In this document: positions 24,341-33,460 of the stretch, piece by piece | How positions within the stretch are numbered: position 1 is the first letter of the stretch | Layout of the letters: each line of letters starts with the position of its first letter | Assembly (NCBI RefSeq): GCF_016863295.1 | Contig: NZ_BOOP01000041.1 | Coordinates: forward strand, 41,423 to 105,422 | Direction: 5' to 3' | DNA from: Planotetraspora phitsanulokensis | Lineage (GTDB): Bacteria; Actinomycetota; Actinomycetes; Streptosporangiales; Streptosporangiaceae | Length of the DNA stretch: 64,000 nt | Notes under the pieces: generated by a model | The model's input: the letters and a program-made list of their open reading frames with translations, nothing else | What the model was told of the DNA's origin: nothing | The model's database searches: none | Translations under genes and position numbers: made by a program

Positions 24341-25366
24341 ATGACGCGACCCCTTCCCGGCACCGGCGCGAACGGCCACGCGGCGCCCCGGGACCTCGTC
24401 ATCGGCGGATACACGCCGGACACCGGTGGTACGGGACCTGGGCTGACCCGCGTGCGCGTCGACGCGGAGGGCCGGCCGGAGGTCGTCGCGCGGACCGCTG
24501 TCCCCGGGCCGTCGTTCGTCACCGCGCACCCCCGGCTGCCCCTGCTCTACGCGGTGCTCGAACGGGAGGCGGGCGGAGTGGCGGTGTTCGCGGACGACCC
24601 CGCAGGCCCTCGCCTGCTCGTGGAGCACTCCAGCGGCGGCTCGCTGCCTTGCCACGTCGCCGTGGACCCCGCCGGGGCCCGGCTCGCGGTCGCCAACTAC
24701 GGCGACGGCACCGTCGCGGTCTTCCAGCTCGCGGCGGACGGCATGCCCGGCCCGGAGCCGCTGCTGTTCCCCAACGAGGGACATGGCCCCGACCCGGACC
24801 GGCAGGAGGGGCCGCACGCCCATCAGGCCGTCTTCGGGCCGGACGGCGTCCTTCACGTGACCGACCTCGGCACCGACGAGGTTCGGCGCTTCCTTCCCGA
24901 TATGACGCCCCACCCCGGCGGTCCCGTACGGCTGACGCCGGGGTCCGGGCCGCGGCACTTCGTCCATCACGAGGGCCACTGGTACGTCGCCGGAGAGCTG
25001 GACGGGATGGTCGGCGTCTACGACGAGGACTGGCGCGAGGTCATCCGGGTGCCCGCCAGTGGGAGCGACGCGCGCAACCATCCCTCGCACATCGCGGTCT
25101 CCGAGGACGGCCGCCGTCTCTACGTCGCCAACAGAGGGCCGGACACCCTGTCCGTCTTCGCATTCGACGGCGCGCGGCCGGTCCGGGTCGCGGAGGCGCC
25201 GGCCGGCGGGACGTGGCCGCGGCACTTCGCCCTCGACGACGACCGGCTCTACGTGGCCAACCAGCGGTCGGACGCCATAGCCGTACTCCGGCTGGAGGAC
25301 GGGGTGCCCACGGCGACCGGCACGACCATCGAGACGGGCAGCCCCTCGTGCGTCCTCACGCGGTGA
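24341..25366 (+). CDS. Lactonase-family beta-propeller (6-phosphogluconolactonase-like)
   Basis: 341 aa. Seven-bladed propeller typical of the Pgl/YbhE lactonase family: IGGYTPDTGGTGPGLTRVRVD at the start, PSFVTAHPRLPLLYAVLE, LPCHVAVDPAGARLAVANYGDGTVAVFQL, PHAHQAVFGPDGVLHVTDLGTDEVRRF, GSGPRHFVHHEGHWYVAGELDG, NHPSHIAVSEDGRRLYVANRGPDTLSVFAFDG, and TWPRHFALDDDRLYVANQRSDAIAVL. The conserved HAH and PRH motifs of the family are kept. Probably hydrolyses a sugar lactone in the cytoplasm; the substrate need not be 6-phosphogluconolactone. GGAGCGACG precedes the ATG. Confidence 0.88.
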   Translation: MTRPLPGTGANGHAAPRDLVIGGYTPDTGGTGPGLTRVRVDAEGRPEVVARTAVPGPSFVTAHPRLPLLYAVLEREAGGVAVFADDPAGPRLLVEHSSGGSLPCHVAVDPAGARLAVANYGDGTVAVFQLAADGMPGPEPLLFPNEGHGPDPDRQEGPHAHQAVFGPDGVLHVTDLGTDEVRRFLPDMTPHPGGPVRLTPGSGPRHFVHHEGHWYVAGELDGMVGVYDEDWREVIRVPASGSDARNHPSHIAVSEDGRRLYVANRGPDTLSVFAFDGARPVRVAEAPAGGTWPRHFALDDDRLYVANQRSDAIAVLRLEDGVPTATGTTIETGSPSCVLTR

Positions 25367-25384
25367 GGACGGCCCGCGCGCCGC

Positions 25385-26197
25385 TCACGGGATGAGCGCG
25401 ACGCCTCCGACGATCCACGCCTTGTCGGGGCGCGAGGCGGCGGCGGTGCTGTCGGGCCGCCACTGCCGGATGTAGACGAGGCCGGGGTCGACCAGCTCCG
25501 TGCCGTCGAAGAAACGCAGCACGTCCTCGCGCTTGCGCGGGGCGTCGTCCGCGTTGGGGAGGATGCGGCGGAAGGCCTCGACGATGGGGCCGACCAGGTC
25601 GGGGCGCGCGTCGAAGACCGCGTGGCCGATGGCGAGGTGGCTTCCTGGGGCGACGTGGTCGCGCAGGTAGGCGACGCACTTGTACGGGTCGCTCGAGTCC
25701 GGGAGGTACTGCAGCCGGGCGGGGATCAGCAGCCCTACCGGCCGGTCGAAGTCGATCAGGCGGCGGAGGTCGGGATTGTCGAGCATCTCGGCCGGCTGGA
25801 GGATGTTGCCTTTCACGACGGCGGTGTGAGGGTTGGTCGCGAGGATGGCGCGTCCGTGCGTGAGGACGACGGGGTCGTCGTCGACGTACACGACCCGGGC
25901 GTCGGGGACGAGTGACTGGGCGACCTCGTGGGTGTTGCGCTGGGTGGGCAGACCGGACGCCACGTTGACGAACTGCGTGATGCCCTGGTCGACGAGGTGG
26001 CGCACCGCGCGTTCCACGAAGTCCCTGACCTCGGTCGCCATGTCCTTGATCTCGGGGGCGATCGTGAGCAGCCGTTCGGCCAGCTCCCGGTCGGCGGCGA
26101 AGTTGTCCTTGCCCCCTAACAGGTAGTCGCTCATGCGGGCGATGTTGGCCGTGCTCGTGTCGAAACCCGCCACTCCGCGCCGCTCCGCGCTACTCAC
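25385..26197 (-). CDS. SAM-dependent methyltransferase-fold protein (DUF574/Methyltransf_19)
   Basis: 270 aa from GTG 26197, chosen because AAGGAGG lies about 7 bases upstream. Family features: GFDTSTANIARMSDYLLGGKDNFAADRELAERLL, FVNVASGLPTQRNTHEVAQSLVPDARVVYVDDDPVVLTHGRAIL (SAM-binding region with acidic VYVDDDP), LPDSSDPYKCVAYLRDHVAPGSHLAIGH, and a C-terminal WRPD. This family is abundant and specific to actinomycetes, with no established substrate. In the usual glycine motif the sequence here reads VASGLPT. Divergence from known methyltransferases makes catalytic activity unproven. Confidence 0.9.
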   Translation of the reverse strand: MSSAERRGVAGFDTSTANIARMSDYLLGGKDNFAADRELAERLLTIAPEIKDMATEVRDFVERAVRHLVDQGITQFVNVASGLPTQRNTHEVAQSLVPDARVVYVDDDPVVLTHGRAILATNPHTAVVKGNILQPAEMLDNPDLRRLIDFDRPVGLLIPARLQYLPDSSDPYKCVAYLRDHVAPGSHLAIGHAVFDARPDLVGPIVEAFRRILPNADDAPRKREDVLRFFDGTELVDPGLVYIRQWRPDSTAAASRPDKAWIVGGVALIP

Positions 26198-26273
26198 AGG
26201 AGCCTCCTTGCCATGGACTGTGCCTTGACGATTATTGCCTAACGGATATTGGTTTGTGCCCATATAACGCCGG

Positions 26274-27086
26274 TTAATCCCACCAGAATGACCATGCGTT
26301 CTGTCCGACGATCTCGTGGGCGTAGTCGATGAGCGTTCCGGGGCCCTGCAGGAGGCTGTCCGGGCAGAAGGTCCAGTGCTCTGCCGCGACGCGCAGCGCG
26401 TGCTCCGGGGTCGCGGGGGGCGCGGCGATGCTCAGGTCCAGCGTGTTGAAGCCGAGGCCGACCACCCGCGCCCCGAACCGCTCCTCCCAGCTGCGCACGA
26501 CGGCGGCGAGCGGCACCGTCCACTCGTTGTGGTGCAGCGCGCCCTGCCAGCCGATGGCGACGAGCGCGTCCGCTCCCCGGTCCACCGCCGCCAGGCCGAG
26601 CGGGGTCCTGCGTTCGGCCACGACCCCGGCGTACCAGTCCGCGACGACGTCGGGGTGCGCGACCGGCTCGCCGGGTTCGGCCGGTCCCGGGCAGTCGTCT
26701 CCGAACGGCGCCAGGTCGGCGTCTCTGTTGATGAGGTCGCGCCACGTCTCGGCCATGAACCCCGCGGCCGTGTAATGGTCGATCTCGGCGATCGAGTCCG
26801 GCGCGATCTGCCCGGCCGCCCACGGCTGCACGCCGTCCTCCAGCAGCACCGGCCACAGGCCCGACCACTGGTGCTCCTGCCGGAGCCGGGTCCACAAGCC
26901 GGCCTGAACCGGCGCGTCGCTGAGCCAGAACGACGGCCGGTGATGCGTCCGCAGCGTGTCGTACTCGGGATCCGGCCACACGAGTGAGCCGGTCGGGAGG
27001 TCGACGCTGAACGCCCGCGCGTCGCCTCCGCCGCCGAACAGCAGCTCCAGATCGAGCGGAAGCTGCCGTAGCTCGTGATCCGCCAT
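26274..27086 (-). CDS. DUF4253-domain protein
   Basis: 270 aa. The C-terminal half carries the DUF4253 pattern: VAIGWQGALHHNEWTVPLAAVVRSWEERFGARVVGLGFNTLDLSIAAPPATPEHALRVAAEHWTFCPD, ending in VGQNAWSFWWD. Cytoplasmic; no catalytic residues known. DUF4253 proteins are scattered in actinobacteria, sometimes in immunity-like or SUKH-like contexts, but nothing here shows a toxin partner. Separated by 51 bases from the LuxR gene in the same orientation. Confidence 0.8.
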   Translation of the reverse strand: MADHELRQLPLDLELLFGGGGDARAFSVDLPTGSLVWPDPEYDTLRTHHRPSFWLSDAPVQAGLWTRLRQEHQWSGLWPVLLEDGVQPWAAGQIAPDSIAEIDHYTAAGFMAETWRDLINRDADLAPFGDDCPGPAEPGEPVAHPDVVADWYAGVVAERRTPLGLAAVDRGADALVAIGWQGALHHNEWTVPLAAVVRSWEERFGARVVGLGFNTLDLSIAAPPATPEHALRVAAEHWTFCPDSLLQGPGTLIDYAHEIVGQNAWSFWWD

Positions 27087-27137
27087 GCGCCAATAATGTC
27101 GGACCTTGTGCGGAGATGCCCGGCGAGGGGCATCTCC

Positions 27138-28109
27138 CTATGCCACGTCGAGCCGGCAGAGCCCTTCGGCGATGACCTTCGTCGTCAGACGGGTGCGGCT
27201 GTCGCAGCCCAGTTTGGCGAAGATGTGCTCCAGATGGGTGGTCACCGTTCGGACGCTGAGGACGAGCGCGGCGGCGATCTGCGGGTTGGAGTCGCCCCTT
27301 GCCACCCGCGTGAGCACCTCGACCTCCCTGGCCGTCAGATCGTACGGCAGCGCGCACGGACGCTCCGCGATGACGGCGCCCTGGATCGCGCCGCGGAACC
27401 CGACACCGGCCCGGTGGATCCGCATCTCTCTCCACTGGCCGCCGCCGTCCAGCCAGAGCCCGCGGCGGGACAGCTCACGCGAGTCGATGAACGACCGGGC
27501 GAGCTCCGCCACGGCGGGTTCGGACGCGAGGGCCTCCGACGAGGGCCAGCCGGCGACGTCCCTGCGCCGTCCGCTGCGCTCGAAGGCGGCCGCGCGGAAG
27601 CCCGGCGGCAGCCCGAGCGGGTCGACGACGCACCGGGTGAGGTCGGTGAGGTGCGCGAGCGCGGGGGAGACGGCGCTGACGACCGCGGCCGTCTCCGGCG
27701 GGAGGTCGTCGCGCGAGCCGAGATGCAGCAGGCCGGTGTAACGGCCCTCGCTCAGGAACAGCGGCGTGGTGATCCCGGCGCGCCAGCCGTACGGCTCGAG
27801 GTGGCGGCGGAAGTAGCGCTCGGTGCCGGGGGCGCCCATGGCGAGCGGCTCCTTGCGCGTCATCGCCCTGCGATAGGGCGCCAGGCTCGCGTACTCCTCC
27901 GCCGCGTCGTCGTCCACGCGCCCGTAGCCCTCGCACACCAACGATCGGTGGCGGCCGGTCGCCGGGTCGAACCCGACGAACTCGTAGGCGTCCACCGCGA
28001 TGACCTCACGCAGCGCGGCCATCGCGCCGTGCGCCCCCTGCCGGGCCACCTGGAAACCCAGCTCCGCGAAGGCCTGGAGGTGGCGCGCGCTCAGGCTGAT
28101 CCGTTCCAT
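27138..28109 (-). CDS. LuxR-family transcriptional regulator
   Basis: 323 aa from ATG 28109 (GGAGGT 3-8 bases upstream). The C-terminal 65 residues are a LuxR/GerE HTH: LTAREVEVLTRVARGDSNPQIAAALVLSVRTVTTHLEHIFAKLGCDSRTRL. The N-terminal 240 residues have a GAF-like sensor layout (LREVIAVDAYEFVGFDP, GWRAGITTPLFLSEGRYTGLLHLGSRD). No receiver domain. Divergent from the peptide ABC importer at 28231, with the inverted repeat at 28172 between them, so it may regulate that operon (inference). Confidence 0.88.
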   Translation of the reverse strand: MERISLSARHLQAFAELGFQVARQGAHGAMAALREVIAVDAYEFVGFDPATGRHRSLVCEGYGRVDDDAAEEYASLAPYRRAMTRKEPLAMGAPGTERYFRRHLEPYGWRAGITTPLFLSEGRYTGLLHLGSRDDLPPETAAVVSAVSPALAHLTDLTRCVVDPLGLPPGFRAAAFERSGRRRDVAGWPSSEALASEPAVAELARSFIDSRELSRRGLWLDGGGQWREMRIHRAGVGFRGAIQGAVIAERPCALPYDLTAREVEVLTRVARGDSNPQIAAALVLSVRTVTTHLEHIFAKLGCDSRTRLTTKVIAEGLCRLDVA

Positions 28110-28171
28110 GGGACCTCCATGGTCAGCCTCCCGCACCACACACTGCAAAGGAATACGTAAAGCTTCCGATG

Positions 28172-28189
28172 TAACGGACCGGCCCGTTA
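28172..28189. promoter_or_regulatory. Inverted repeat between LuxR gene and ABC operon
   Basis: TAACGG (28172-28177), six-base spacer, CCGTTA (28184-28189). Sits in the only intergenic space between the divergent regulator and substrate-binding protein genes; a candidate operator or promoter element. Confidence 0.45.
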
Positions 28190-28230
28190 TCTACCCTCAC
28201 CGGCAACACGACGCGGAGAGGCGGGGGCCG

Positions 28231-29811
28231 ATGAGAATCAGCGGCAGAGGGACCGTGGCCCTCGCGGTGGCGGCGGTCATGTTCGGCGGCGCGTGCGGGG
28301 GCACGCCGGAAACGCCGGCGACGAGCGAGTTCTCGGTCGCGCTGACCGAGCCCGACCATCTCACTCCGGGCAACACCTCGAGCAGTTACTCCCAGACCGT
28401 GATCGACGCGCTGTTCGACACGCCGGTCTACATCGACGCGCAGGGCAAGCCGCAGATGCGGGCCGCCGCGTCGGTGACCAGCACCGACCAGAAGGTGTGG
28501 ACGATCAAGATCAAGCCGGGCCGGAAGTTCGGCAACGGCGAGCCGGTGACCGCCCAGAGCTTCGCCGACTCGTGGAACGCCGCCGCCTACGCCCCGAACG
28601 GCTGGACCAACAACTACTACTTCGCCAACATCGAGGGGTACGACGCGCTCAACCCCGAGGAGGGCGAGCCGGCGACCAATACCATGAGCGGGCTCAAGGT
28701 GGTCGACCCGGAGACGCTGGAGGTCACGCTCACCGGGCCGTTCAGCCAGTTCCCCGTGACGCTGGGCTGGATGGCGTTCGCCCCGATGCCGAAGGCCGCG
28801 TTCAAGGACCTCAAGGCCTACGACCAGGCGCCCATCGGCAACGGCCCCTTCGTCCTCGACGGGGCGTGGGAGCACAACCGCCAGATCAAGATCAAGAAGT
28901 CCCCGACGTACACCGGTGAGCGGCAGGCGCGTTCCGACGCCGTCCTGTTCAAGATCTACGCCAGCCGCGACACCGCGTACACCGACCTGCGGGCCGACCG
29001 GGTCGACCTGCTGCAGACCATCCCGCCGGCCAGCGCGACCGAGGCGAAGCGGCTGCTCGGCGACCGGTTCCTCGCGACGCCGGGCGGCACGATGGACTAC
29101 CTCGGCTTCCCGCTGTTCGACAAGCGGTTCGCCAGCGCGGATCTGCGCCGGGCGTTCTCGATGGCCATCGACAGGAAGGCGATCGTGGACGCCGTCTTCA
29201 ACGGCGCCTTCCAGCCCATGTCGTCGCTGCTCGCGCCGCTGGTCCCCGGTTACCGGGCCGACGCGTGCGGCGAGGCCTGCGTGTACGACCCCGCGAAGGC
29301 CAAGCAGCTGTTCGACCAGGCCGGCGGATTCAGCGGCACCCTTAACCTCTACTTCTCCAACGCCGACCCCAGCTACGAGCAGTGGATGACGGCCGTCGCC
29401 AACCAGCTCAAGCAGAACCTCGGCATCCAGGACATCGCGTTCAAGAAGCTCCCGGCCGCCGACTACCTCCCGACGCTCCGCGCGCACAAGCAGGACGGCC
29501 CGTACCGGAACAACTGGGTGATGGACTACCCGAGCCCGCAGGACTACCTCGAGTACATGTGGGGCGCCGGCAACCGGATGGGCTGGGAGAACAAGGAGTT
29601 CGACGACCTCGTCAAGCAGGCGAACGCGGCGGCGAGCTTCGACGAGAGCATCCCGATCTACCAGCAGGCGGAGGACATCGCGCTCGCCGAGATGCCGATG
29701 ATGCCGCTGTGGAACTGGCAGGACCAGATCGGCTACTCCACGCGGCTCGGCGACGTCCAGATCACCCCCTACAGCGCGAACCTCGACAAGATCACGGTCA
29801 AGGGGCAGTGA
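28231..29811 (+). CDS. Peptide/nickel-type ABC transporter substrate-binding lipoprotein
   Basis: 526 aa, family-5 solute-binding protein (DppA/OppA type). Lipoprotein signal MRISGRGTVALAVAAVMFGGACGG with acylated Cys at about residue 22. SBP_bac_5 features: LTPGNTSSSYSQTVIDALFDTPVY, KVWTIKIKPGRKFGNGEPVTAQSFADSWN, QAPIGNGPFVLDG, ADLRRAFSMAIDRKAIVD, ADPSYEQWMTAVANQLKQNLGI, NNWVMDYPSPQDYLEYMW. Binds oligopeptides or similar ligands outside the membrane and delivers them to the permeases encoded next. GAGAGGCGGGGG lies before the ATG. Its TGA overlaps the permease start. Confidence 0.95.
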   Translation: MRISGRGTVALAVAAVMFGGACGGTPETPATSEFSVALTEPDHLTPGNTSSSYSQTVIDALFDTPVYIDAQGKPQMRAAASVTSTDQKVWTIKIKPGRKFGNGEPVTAQSFADSWNAAAYAPNGWTNNYYFANIEGYDALNPEEGEPATNTMSGLKVVDPETLEVTLTGPFSQFPVTLGWMAFAPMPKAAFKDLKAYDQAPIGNGPFVLDGAWEHNRQIKIKKSPTYTGERQARSDAVLFKIYASRDTAYTDLRADRVDLLQTIPPASATEAKRLLGDRFLATPGGTMDYLGFPLFDKRFASADLRRAFSMAIDRKAIVDAVFNGAFQPMSSLLAPLVPGYRADACGEACVYDPAKAKQLFDQAGGFSGTLNLYFSNADPSYEQWMTAVANQLKQNLGIQDIAFKKLPAADYLPTLRAHKQDGPYRNNWVMDYPSPQDYLEYMWGAGNRMGWENKEFDDLVKQANAAASFDESIPIYQQAEDIALAEMPMMPLWNWQDQIGYSTRLGDVQITPYSANLDKITVKGQ

Positions 29812-30737
29812 GATACGCCGCGCACCGCCTGGCACAGGCCGTGCCGGTCTTCTTCGCCACCACCTTTGTGATCTACGCGATGGTGTTCGTCCTGCCCGGC
29901 GACCCGATCCTCGCGCTCGCCGGAGACAAGCCGGTGCCCGACCAGGTCCTGGACGTCATGCGGGAGCACTATCACCTCGACGAGCCGCTCCTGGTCCAGT
30001 ACGGCCGTTACATGCTCGGCCTGCTGCACGGCGACCTCGGCGAGACGTTCACGGGCCAGCCGGTGAGCGAGCTGCTCCAGGACCGCTGGGGGGTGACCGC
30101 CCAGCTCGCGGCGACGGCCTGGATCTTCGAGCTGGCCGTGGGCATCGCTCTCGGCGTCGTCGCCGGGCTGCGCAGGGGCGGGATCGCCGACACCGCCGTC
30201 CTCGCCGGTACGACGTTCGTCATCGCCGCGCCGGTGTTCGTCGTCGGTTACACCGCGCAGATCGTGTTCGGGCTCAACCTCGGGCTGTTCCCGACGGCGG
30301 GCACCGACGAGGGCTGGCCGGGCAGCTACCTGCTGCCCGGGATGGTCCTCGGCTCGTTCGGGCTCGCCTACGTCGCCCGCCTCACGCGGACCGCCCTGGT
30401 GGAGAACCTGCGGTCCGACTACGTCCGCACGGCCACGGCCAAGGGCATGCGCAGGAGACGGGTCGTCGGCGTGCACGCCCTGCGCAACTCGCTGATCCCG
30501 GTGGTCACCTTTCTCGGGGTCGACTTCGGCAACCTGATGGCGGGGGCGGTCGTCACCGAGGGCATCTTCAACCTGCCGGGGATCGGCCAGCAGGTGTTCC
30601 AGTCGATCCAGCTCCAGGAGGGGCCCGTCGTCGTCGGCGTCACCACCGTGCTCGTCATGATCTTCATCGCGGCCAACCTGGCCGTCGACCTCCTGTACGG
30701 CGTGCTCGACCCGAGGATCCGCCGTGCTCGCGCGTGA
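29808..30737 (+). CDS. ABC transporter permease, DppB/OppB type
   Basis: 309 aa; GTG 29808 overlaps the previous stop (GTGA). Six membrane segments. DppB signatures: YAAHRLAQAVPVFFATTFVIYAMVFVLPGDPI at the N-terminus, the periplasmic YHLDEPLLVQYGRYMLGLLHGDLGETF, and the EAA loop VRTATAKGMRRRRVVGVHALRNSLIPVVTFLG that contacts the ATPase. Forms the channel with the next gene's product. Confidence 0.95.
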   Translation: MRYAAHRLAQAVPVFFATTFVIYAMVFVLPGDPILALAGDKPVPDQVLDVMREHYHLDEPLLVQYGRYMLGLLHGDLGETFTGQPVSELLQDRWGVTAQLAATAWIFELAVGIALGVVAGLRRGGIADTAVLAGTTFVIAAPVFVVGYTAQIVFGLNLGLFPTAGTDEGWPGSYLLPGMVLGSFGLAYVARLTRTALVENLRSDYVRTATAKGMRRRRVVGVHALRNSLIPVVTFLGVDFGNLMAGAVVTEGIFNLPGIGQQVFQSIQLQEGPVVVGVTTVLVMIFIAANLAVDLLYGVLDPRIRRARA

Positions 30738-31563
30738 CGCCTGGCGGGAGATGCGCGGCCGCGTCGTCTTCTGGCTGTCGGCGGTCGTCCTCGCCCTCGC
30801 CGTGGCGATGGCGGCCGTCCCCGGCGTCTTCGCCGCCATGGGACCCAACGAACGCTGCGAGCTGCGCATGTCCAAGAGGGGTCCCGCGTCCGGCGCGGTG
30901 TTCGGCTACGACCTCCAGGGGTGCGACTACTGGTCGCAGATCGTCCACGGCACGCGGGCGTCCATCATGATCGGCATCGCGGTCACCGTCGCCGCCCTGG
31001 CCATCGCGATCGTGCTCGGCCTGCTCGGCGGCTACTACGGAGGTCTCCTCGACGCCCTCATCTCGCGGGTGACCGACGTCTTCTTCGGCATCCCCTTCGT
31101 GCTGGGCGCCACCGTGGTCCTGGTGGCCTTTCCCGACCACGGCATCTGGGCGATGACGCTGGTGCTCGTCCTGCTCGGCTGGACGACGATGACCCGTCTG
31201 ATGCGGGGCCAGGTCATCGCGGTCCGGAACATGGACTTCGTCGAGGCGGCCCGCATGCTGGGAGCGAGCGACCGCCGGATCATGTTCCGGCACATCCTCC
31301 CGAACGCGATCGCGCCCGTCTTCGTGGTCGCCATGCTCAACGTCGGCAACGTCATCGCCGGCGAGGCGACCCTCGACTACCTGGGCGTCGGCCTCCAGTA
31401 CCCCGACGTCTCCTGGGGCCTGCAGCTCAACGTCGCCCAGTCGTTCTTCGCCGAGTATCCCCACCTGCTCGTCTTCCCCGCGCTGTTCCTCACCGCCGCG
31501 GTCCTGAGCTTCCTCACGCTCGGCGACGTCGTCCGCGACGCGCTGGACCCCCGCCTCCGCTGA
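30724..31563 (+). CDS. ABC transporter permease, DppC/OppC type
   Basis: 279 aa, GTG 30724, overlapping the DppB-like gene by 14 bases. N-terminal membrane helix, then a periplasmic insert (GPNERCELRMSKRGPASGAVFGYDLQGCDYWSQIVHGTRASIMIG, the usual H-x-LGTDxxGRD region in modified form), and the EAA loop FVEAARMLGASDRRIMFRHILPNAIAPVFV. No ATPase gene (DppD/DppF) follows; the next gene lies on the other strand. The importer must borrow ATPases encoded elsewhere, or be incomplete. Confidence 0.93.
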   Translation: MLARDAWREMRGRVVFWLSAVVLALAVAMAAVPGVFAAMGPNERCELRMSKRGPASGAVFGYDLQGCDYWSQIVHGTRASIMIGIAVTVAALAIAIVLGLLGGYYGGLLDALISRVTDVFFGIPFVLGATVVLVAFPDHGIWAMTLVLVLLGWTTMTRLMRGQVIAVRNMDFVEAARMLGASDRRIMFRHILPNAIAPVFVVAMLNVGNVIAGEATLDYLGVGLQYPDVSWGLQLNVAQSFFAEYPHLLVFPALFLTAAVLSFLTLGDVVRDALDPRLR

Positions 31564-31612
31564 CACCCGCCCGGCCGCCCAGACGGGTTCGCGGGCTGGT
31601 TCACGGGCTGGG

Positions 31613-32107
31613 TCAGGGAGCGCCGGTACGGCCGGCGCCCTCCGGCCAGAGGATCCGCACCTCGATCGAGCGCGCCAGCGCCGCGCTGACGACCTCGGCC
31701 GTGCCGCCCTGCCCCTGCGCGGGCCGGCCGTCCCAGACCGCGATCAGCAGGTCGACGTCCACGAGCAGGGCCGTGTTCGCCTCGTCGTAGGTCGCCGGGG
31801 TGGGAGCGTCGTACGGCAGGTGCAGGACCTTGCGCGCCGATCCGAGCAGCCGCTCGAAGGCCTCCCGGTCAGGGGCGGGCAGGCGGCAGCCGTAGTCGCG
31901 GGCGGGGACGATCGCCTCCAGCGCCCCACCGAGCCGCAGCACCAGGTCCGCGAAGATCTGGTCGGCGCCGGGGGCCAGGCACGACACCCCGACGATGGCG
32001 GGAGCGTGCTCGGCGAGTTCGCGCCGCATCGCCGAGCCCACCAGGTCGGTGGTCGCGGGGGTCAGGTCGCGGTGGCCGGTGACCGCCACACGCAGCCCGT
32101 CGCTCAT
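31613..32107 (-). CDS. SLOG-type Rossmann-fold protein (LOG/DprA-like)
   Basis: 164 aa. Starts LRVAVTGHRDLTPATTDLVGSAMRREL and continues GVSCLAPGADQIFADLVLRLGGALEAIVPARDYGC, then VDLLIAVWDGRPAQGQGGTAEVVSAALARSIEVRILWPEG. This is the SLOG superfamily pattern (TGHR at the first strand, GAD loop, GGT near the end) of proteins that bind or cleave nucleotides. Some relatives are sensors in anti-phage systems such as CBASS or Thoeris, but there is no effector next to it here. Function unknown. Confidence 0.75.
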   Translation of the reverse strand: MSDGLRVAVTGHRDLTPATTDLVGSAMRRELAEHAPAIVGVSCLAPGADQIFADLVLRLGGALEAIVPARDYGCRLPAPDREAFERLLGSARKVLHLPYDAPTPATYDEANTALLVDVDLLIAVWDGRPAQGQGGTAEVVSAALARSIEVRILWPEGAGRTGAP

Positions 32108-32173
32108 GGACCACCTCCCATGAACGTTCTACCCGCTCGGCGGGCCGTCCGCGCCCACAGATCAAGCAGTGGA

Positions 32174-33460
32174 TCACGCGGCGGATTCGGCGGCGGGCTC
32201 CGCGGCGAGCAGCCGGTCGAGCACGCGGACGCCGAACTCGAGGCCCTCGACGGGGACCCGCTCGTCGACGCCGTGGAACATGCCGAAGTAGTCGAGGCCG
32301 GGCGGCAGCAGGAGGGGCGCGAAGCCGTACCCCTTGATGCCGATCCTGGCGAACGACTTCGCGTCGGTCCCGCCCGTCATGACGTACGGCACGGGCCGGC
32401 CCGTGGGGTCCTCCGCCAGGAGGGCGGCGGAGAGCTCGTCGAAGAGCCCGGTGGCGGGGGAGGAGACGCCCTCCTCGAAGCTGACGAACTCCCGGGTCAC
32501 CTTGGGACCGAGCAGCCGGTCGATCGTCGCCAGGAACTCGTCCCGCAGCCCCGGCAGGAACCTGCCGTCGACGTGGGCCTCGGCCGTCCCCGGTATGACG
32601 TTGACCTTGTATCCGGCGTCGAGCATCGTCGGGTTGGCCGAGTTGCGCAGCACGCCCTTGAACAGGACGCCCGCCCGGGGCAGCCGCTCGATCTCCTGGT
32701 CCAGCCTTTCGAGGTCGATCGGCGTGCCCAGGGCCTGGGACAGCTCGTCGATCAGCCTCGCGACCTCGGGTGTGAGCCGTACGGGCCAGGTGTGGTCGGC
32801 GATCCTGGCGACCGCCCGGGCGAGCTCCGCGACGGGGTTGTCCACCGCGGGCTTGGAGCCGTGCCCGGCCACTCCCCGCGCGGTGAGCCGCATCCACGCC
32901 GTGCCGCGCTCGCCGACGGCGATCGGATAGATCCGGGTGCCGCCGTCGTGCCAGCTGAATCCGCCCGACTCGCTGATGGCCTCGGAGCAGCCCTCGAAGA
33001 GGTCGCGGTGCCGCTCGACCGCGTGCCCTGCGCCGTACTCACCGGTCGCCTCCTCGTCGGCGAGGAAGGCCAGCACGAGATCGCGCTTGGGCCGCCTGCC
33101 CTGCCTCGCCCAGGCGAGCGTCATGGCCAGCGTGCCCTTCATGTCGACGGCGCCGCGCCCGTGCACGCACCCGTCCGCCACCTCGCCGGAGAAGGGATGG
33201 ATCCGCCACTCGGAGGTGTCGGCGGGGACCACGTCGAGGTGCCCGTGGATCAGCAGCGCGTCGTCGCTGTCGCCGGGGATCCGCGCGACCACGCTGGCGC
33301 GGCGCGGCGCCGACTCGAACACGATCGGCTCGATGCCGACCTCGTCGAGCAGCCCCGCGACGTATTCGGCGGCCTGCCGCTCACCCGGCCCGCCGCCCGT
33401 GCCGTCGTTGGTGGTGTCGATCCGCAGCAGATCCGAGCAGATCGTCGCCACGTCGGTCAT
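32174..33460 (-). CDS. M20-family metallopeptidase
   Basis: 428 aa from ATG 33460 (AGAGGAGAAGAC upstream), overlapping the S9 gene by 4 bases. M20 signatures: LLIHGHLDVVPAD (zinc His and Asp), GRGAVDMKGTLAM (bridging Asp), LAFLADEEATGEYGAGHAV (catalytic EE pair), a dimerisation domain (VAGHGSKPAVDNPVAELARAV) and a late zinc His in YFGMFHGVDERVPVEGLEFGV. Removes terminal residues from short peptides or deacylates amino acids in the cytoplasm. Last gene of the C39-S9-M20 operon. Confidence 0.93.
   Translation of the reverse strand: MTDVATICSDLLRIDTTNDGTGGGPGERQAAEYVAGLLDEVGIEPIVFESAPRRASVVARIPGDSDDALLIHGHLDVVPADTSEWRIHPFSGEVADGCVHGRGAVDMKGTLAMTLAWARQGRRPKRDLVLAFLADEEATGEYGAGHAVERHRDLFEGCSEAISESGGFSWHDGGTRIYPIAVGERGTAWMRLTARGVAGHGSKPAVDNPVAELARAVARIADHTWPVRLTPEVARLIDELSQALGTPIDLERLDQEIERLPRAGVLFKGVLRNSANPTMLDAGYKVNVIPGTAEAHVDGRFLPGLRDEFLATIDRLLGPKVTREFVSFEEGVSSPATGLFDELSAALLAEDPTGRPVPYVMTGGTDAKSFARIGIKGYGFAPLLLPPGLDYFGMFHGVDERVPVEGLEFGVRVLDRLLAAEPAAESAA

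Noticed and set aside
31613..32107. SLOG protein as part of an anti-phage CBASS/Thoeris-type system
   Set aside because: No cyclase, TIR or effector gene is adjacent; neighbours are peptidases and an ABC importer.
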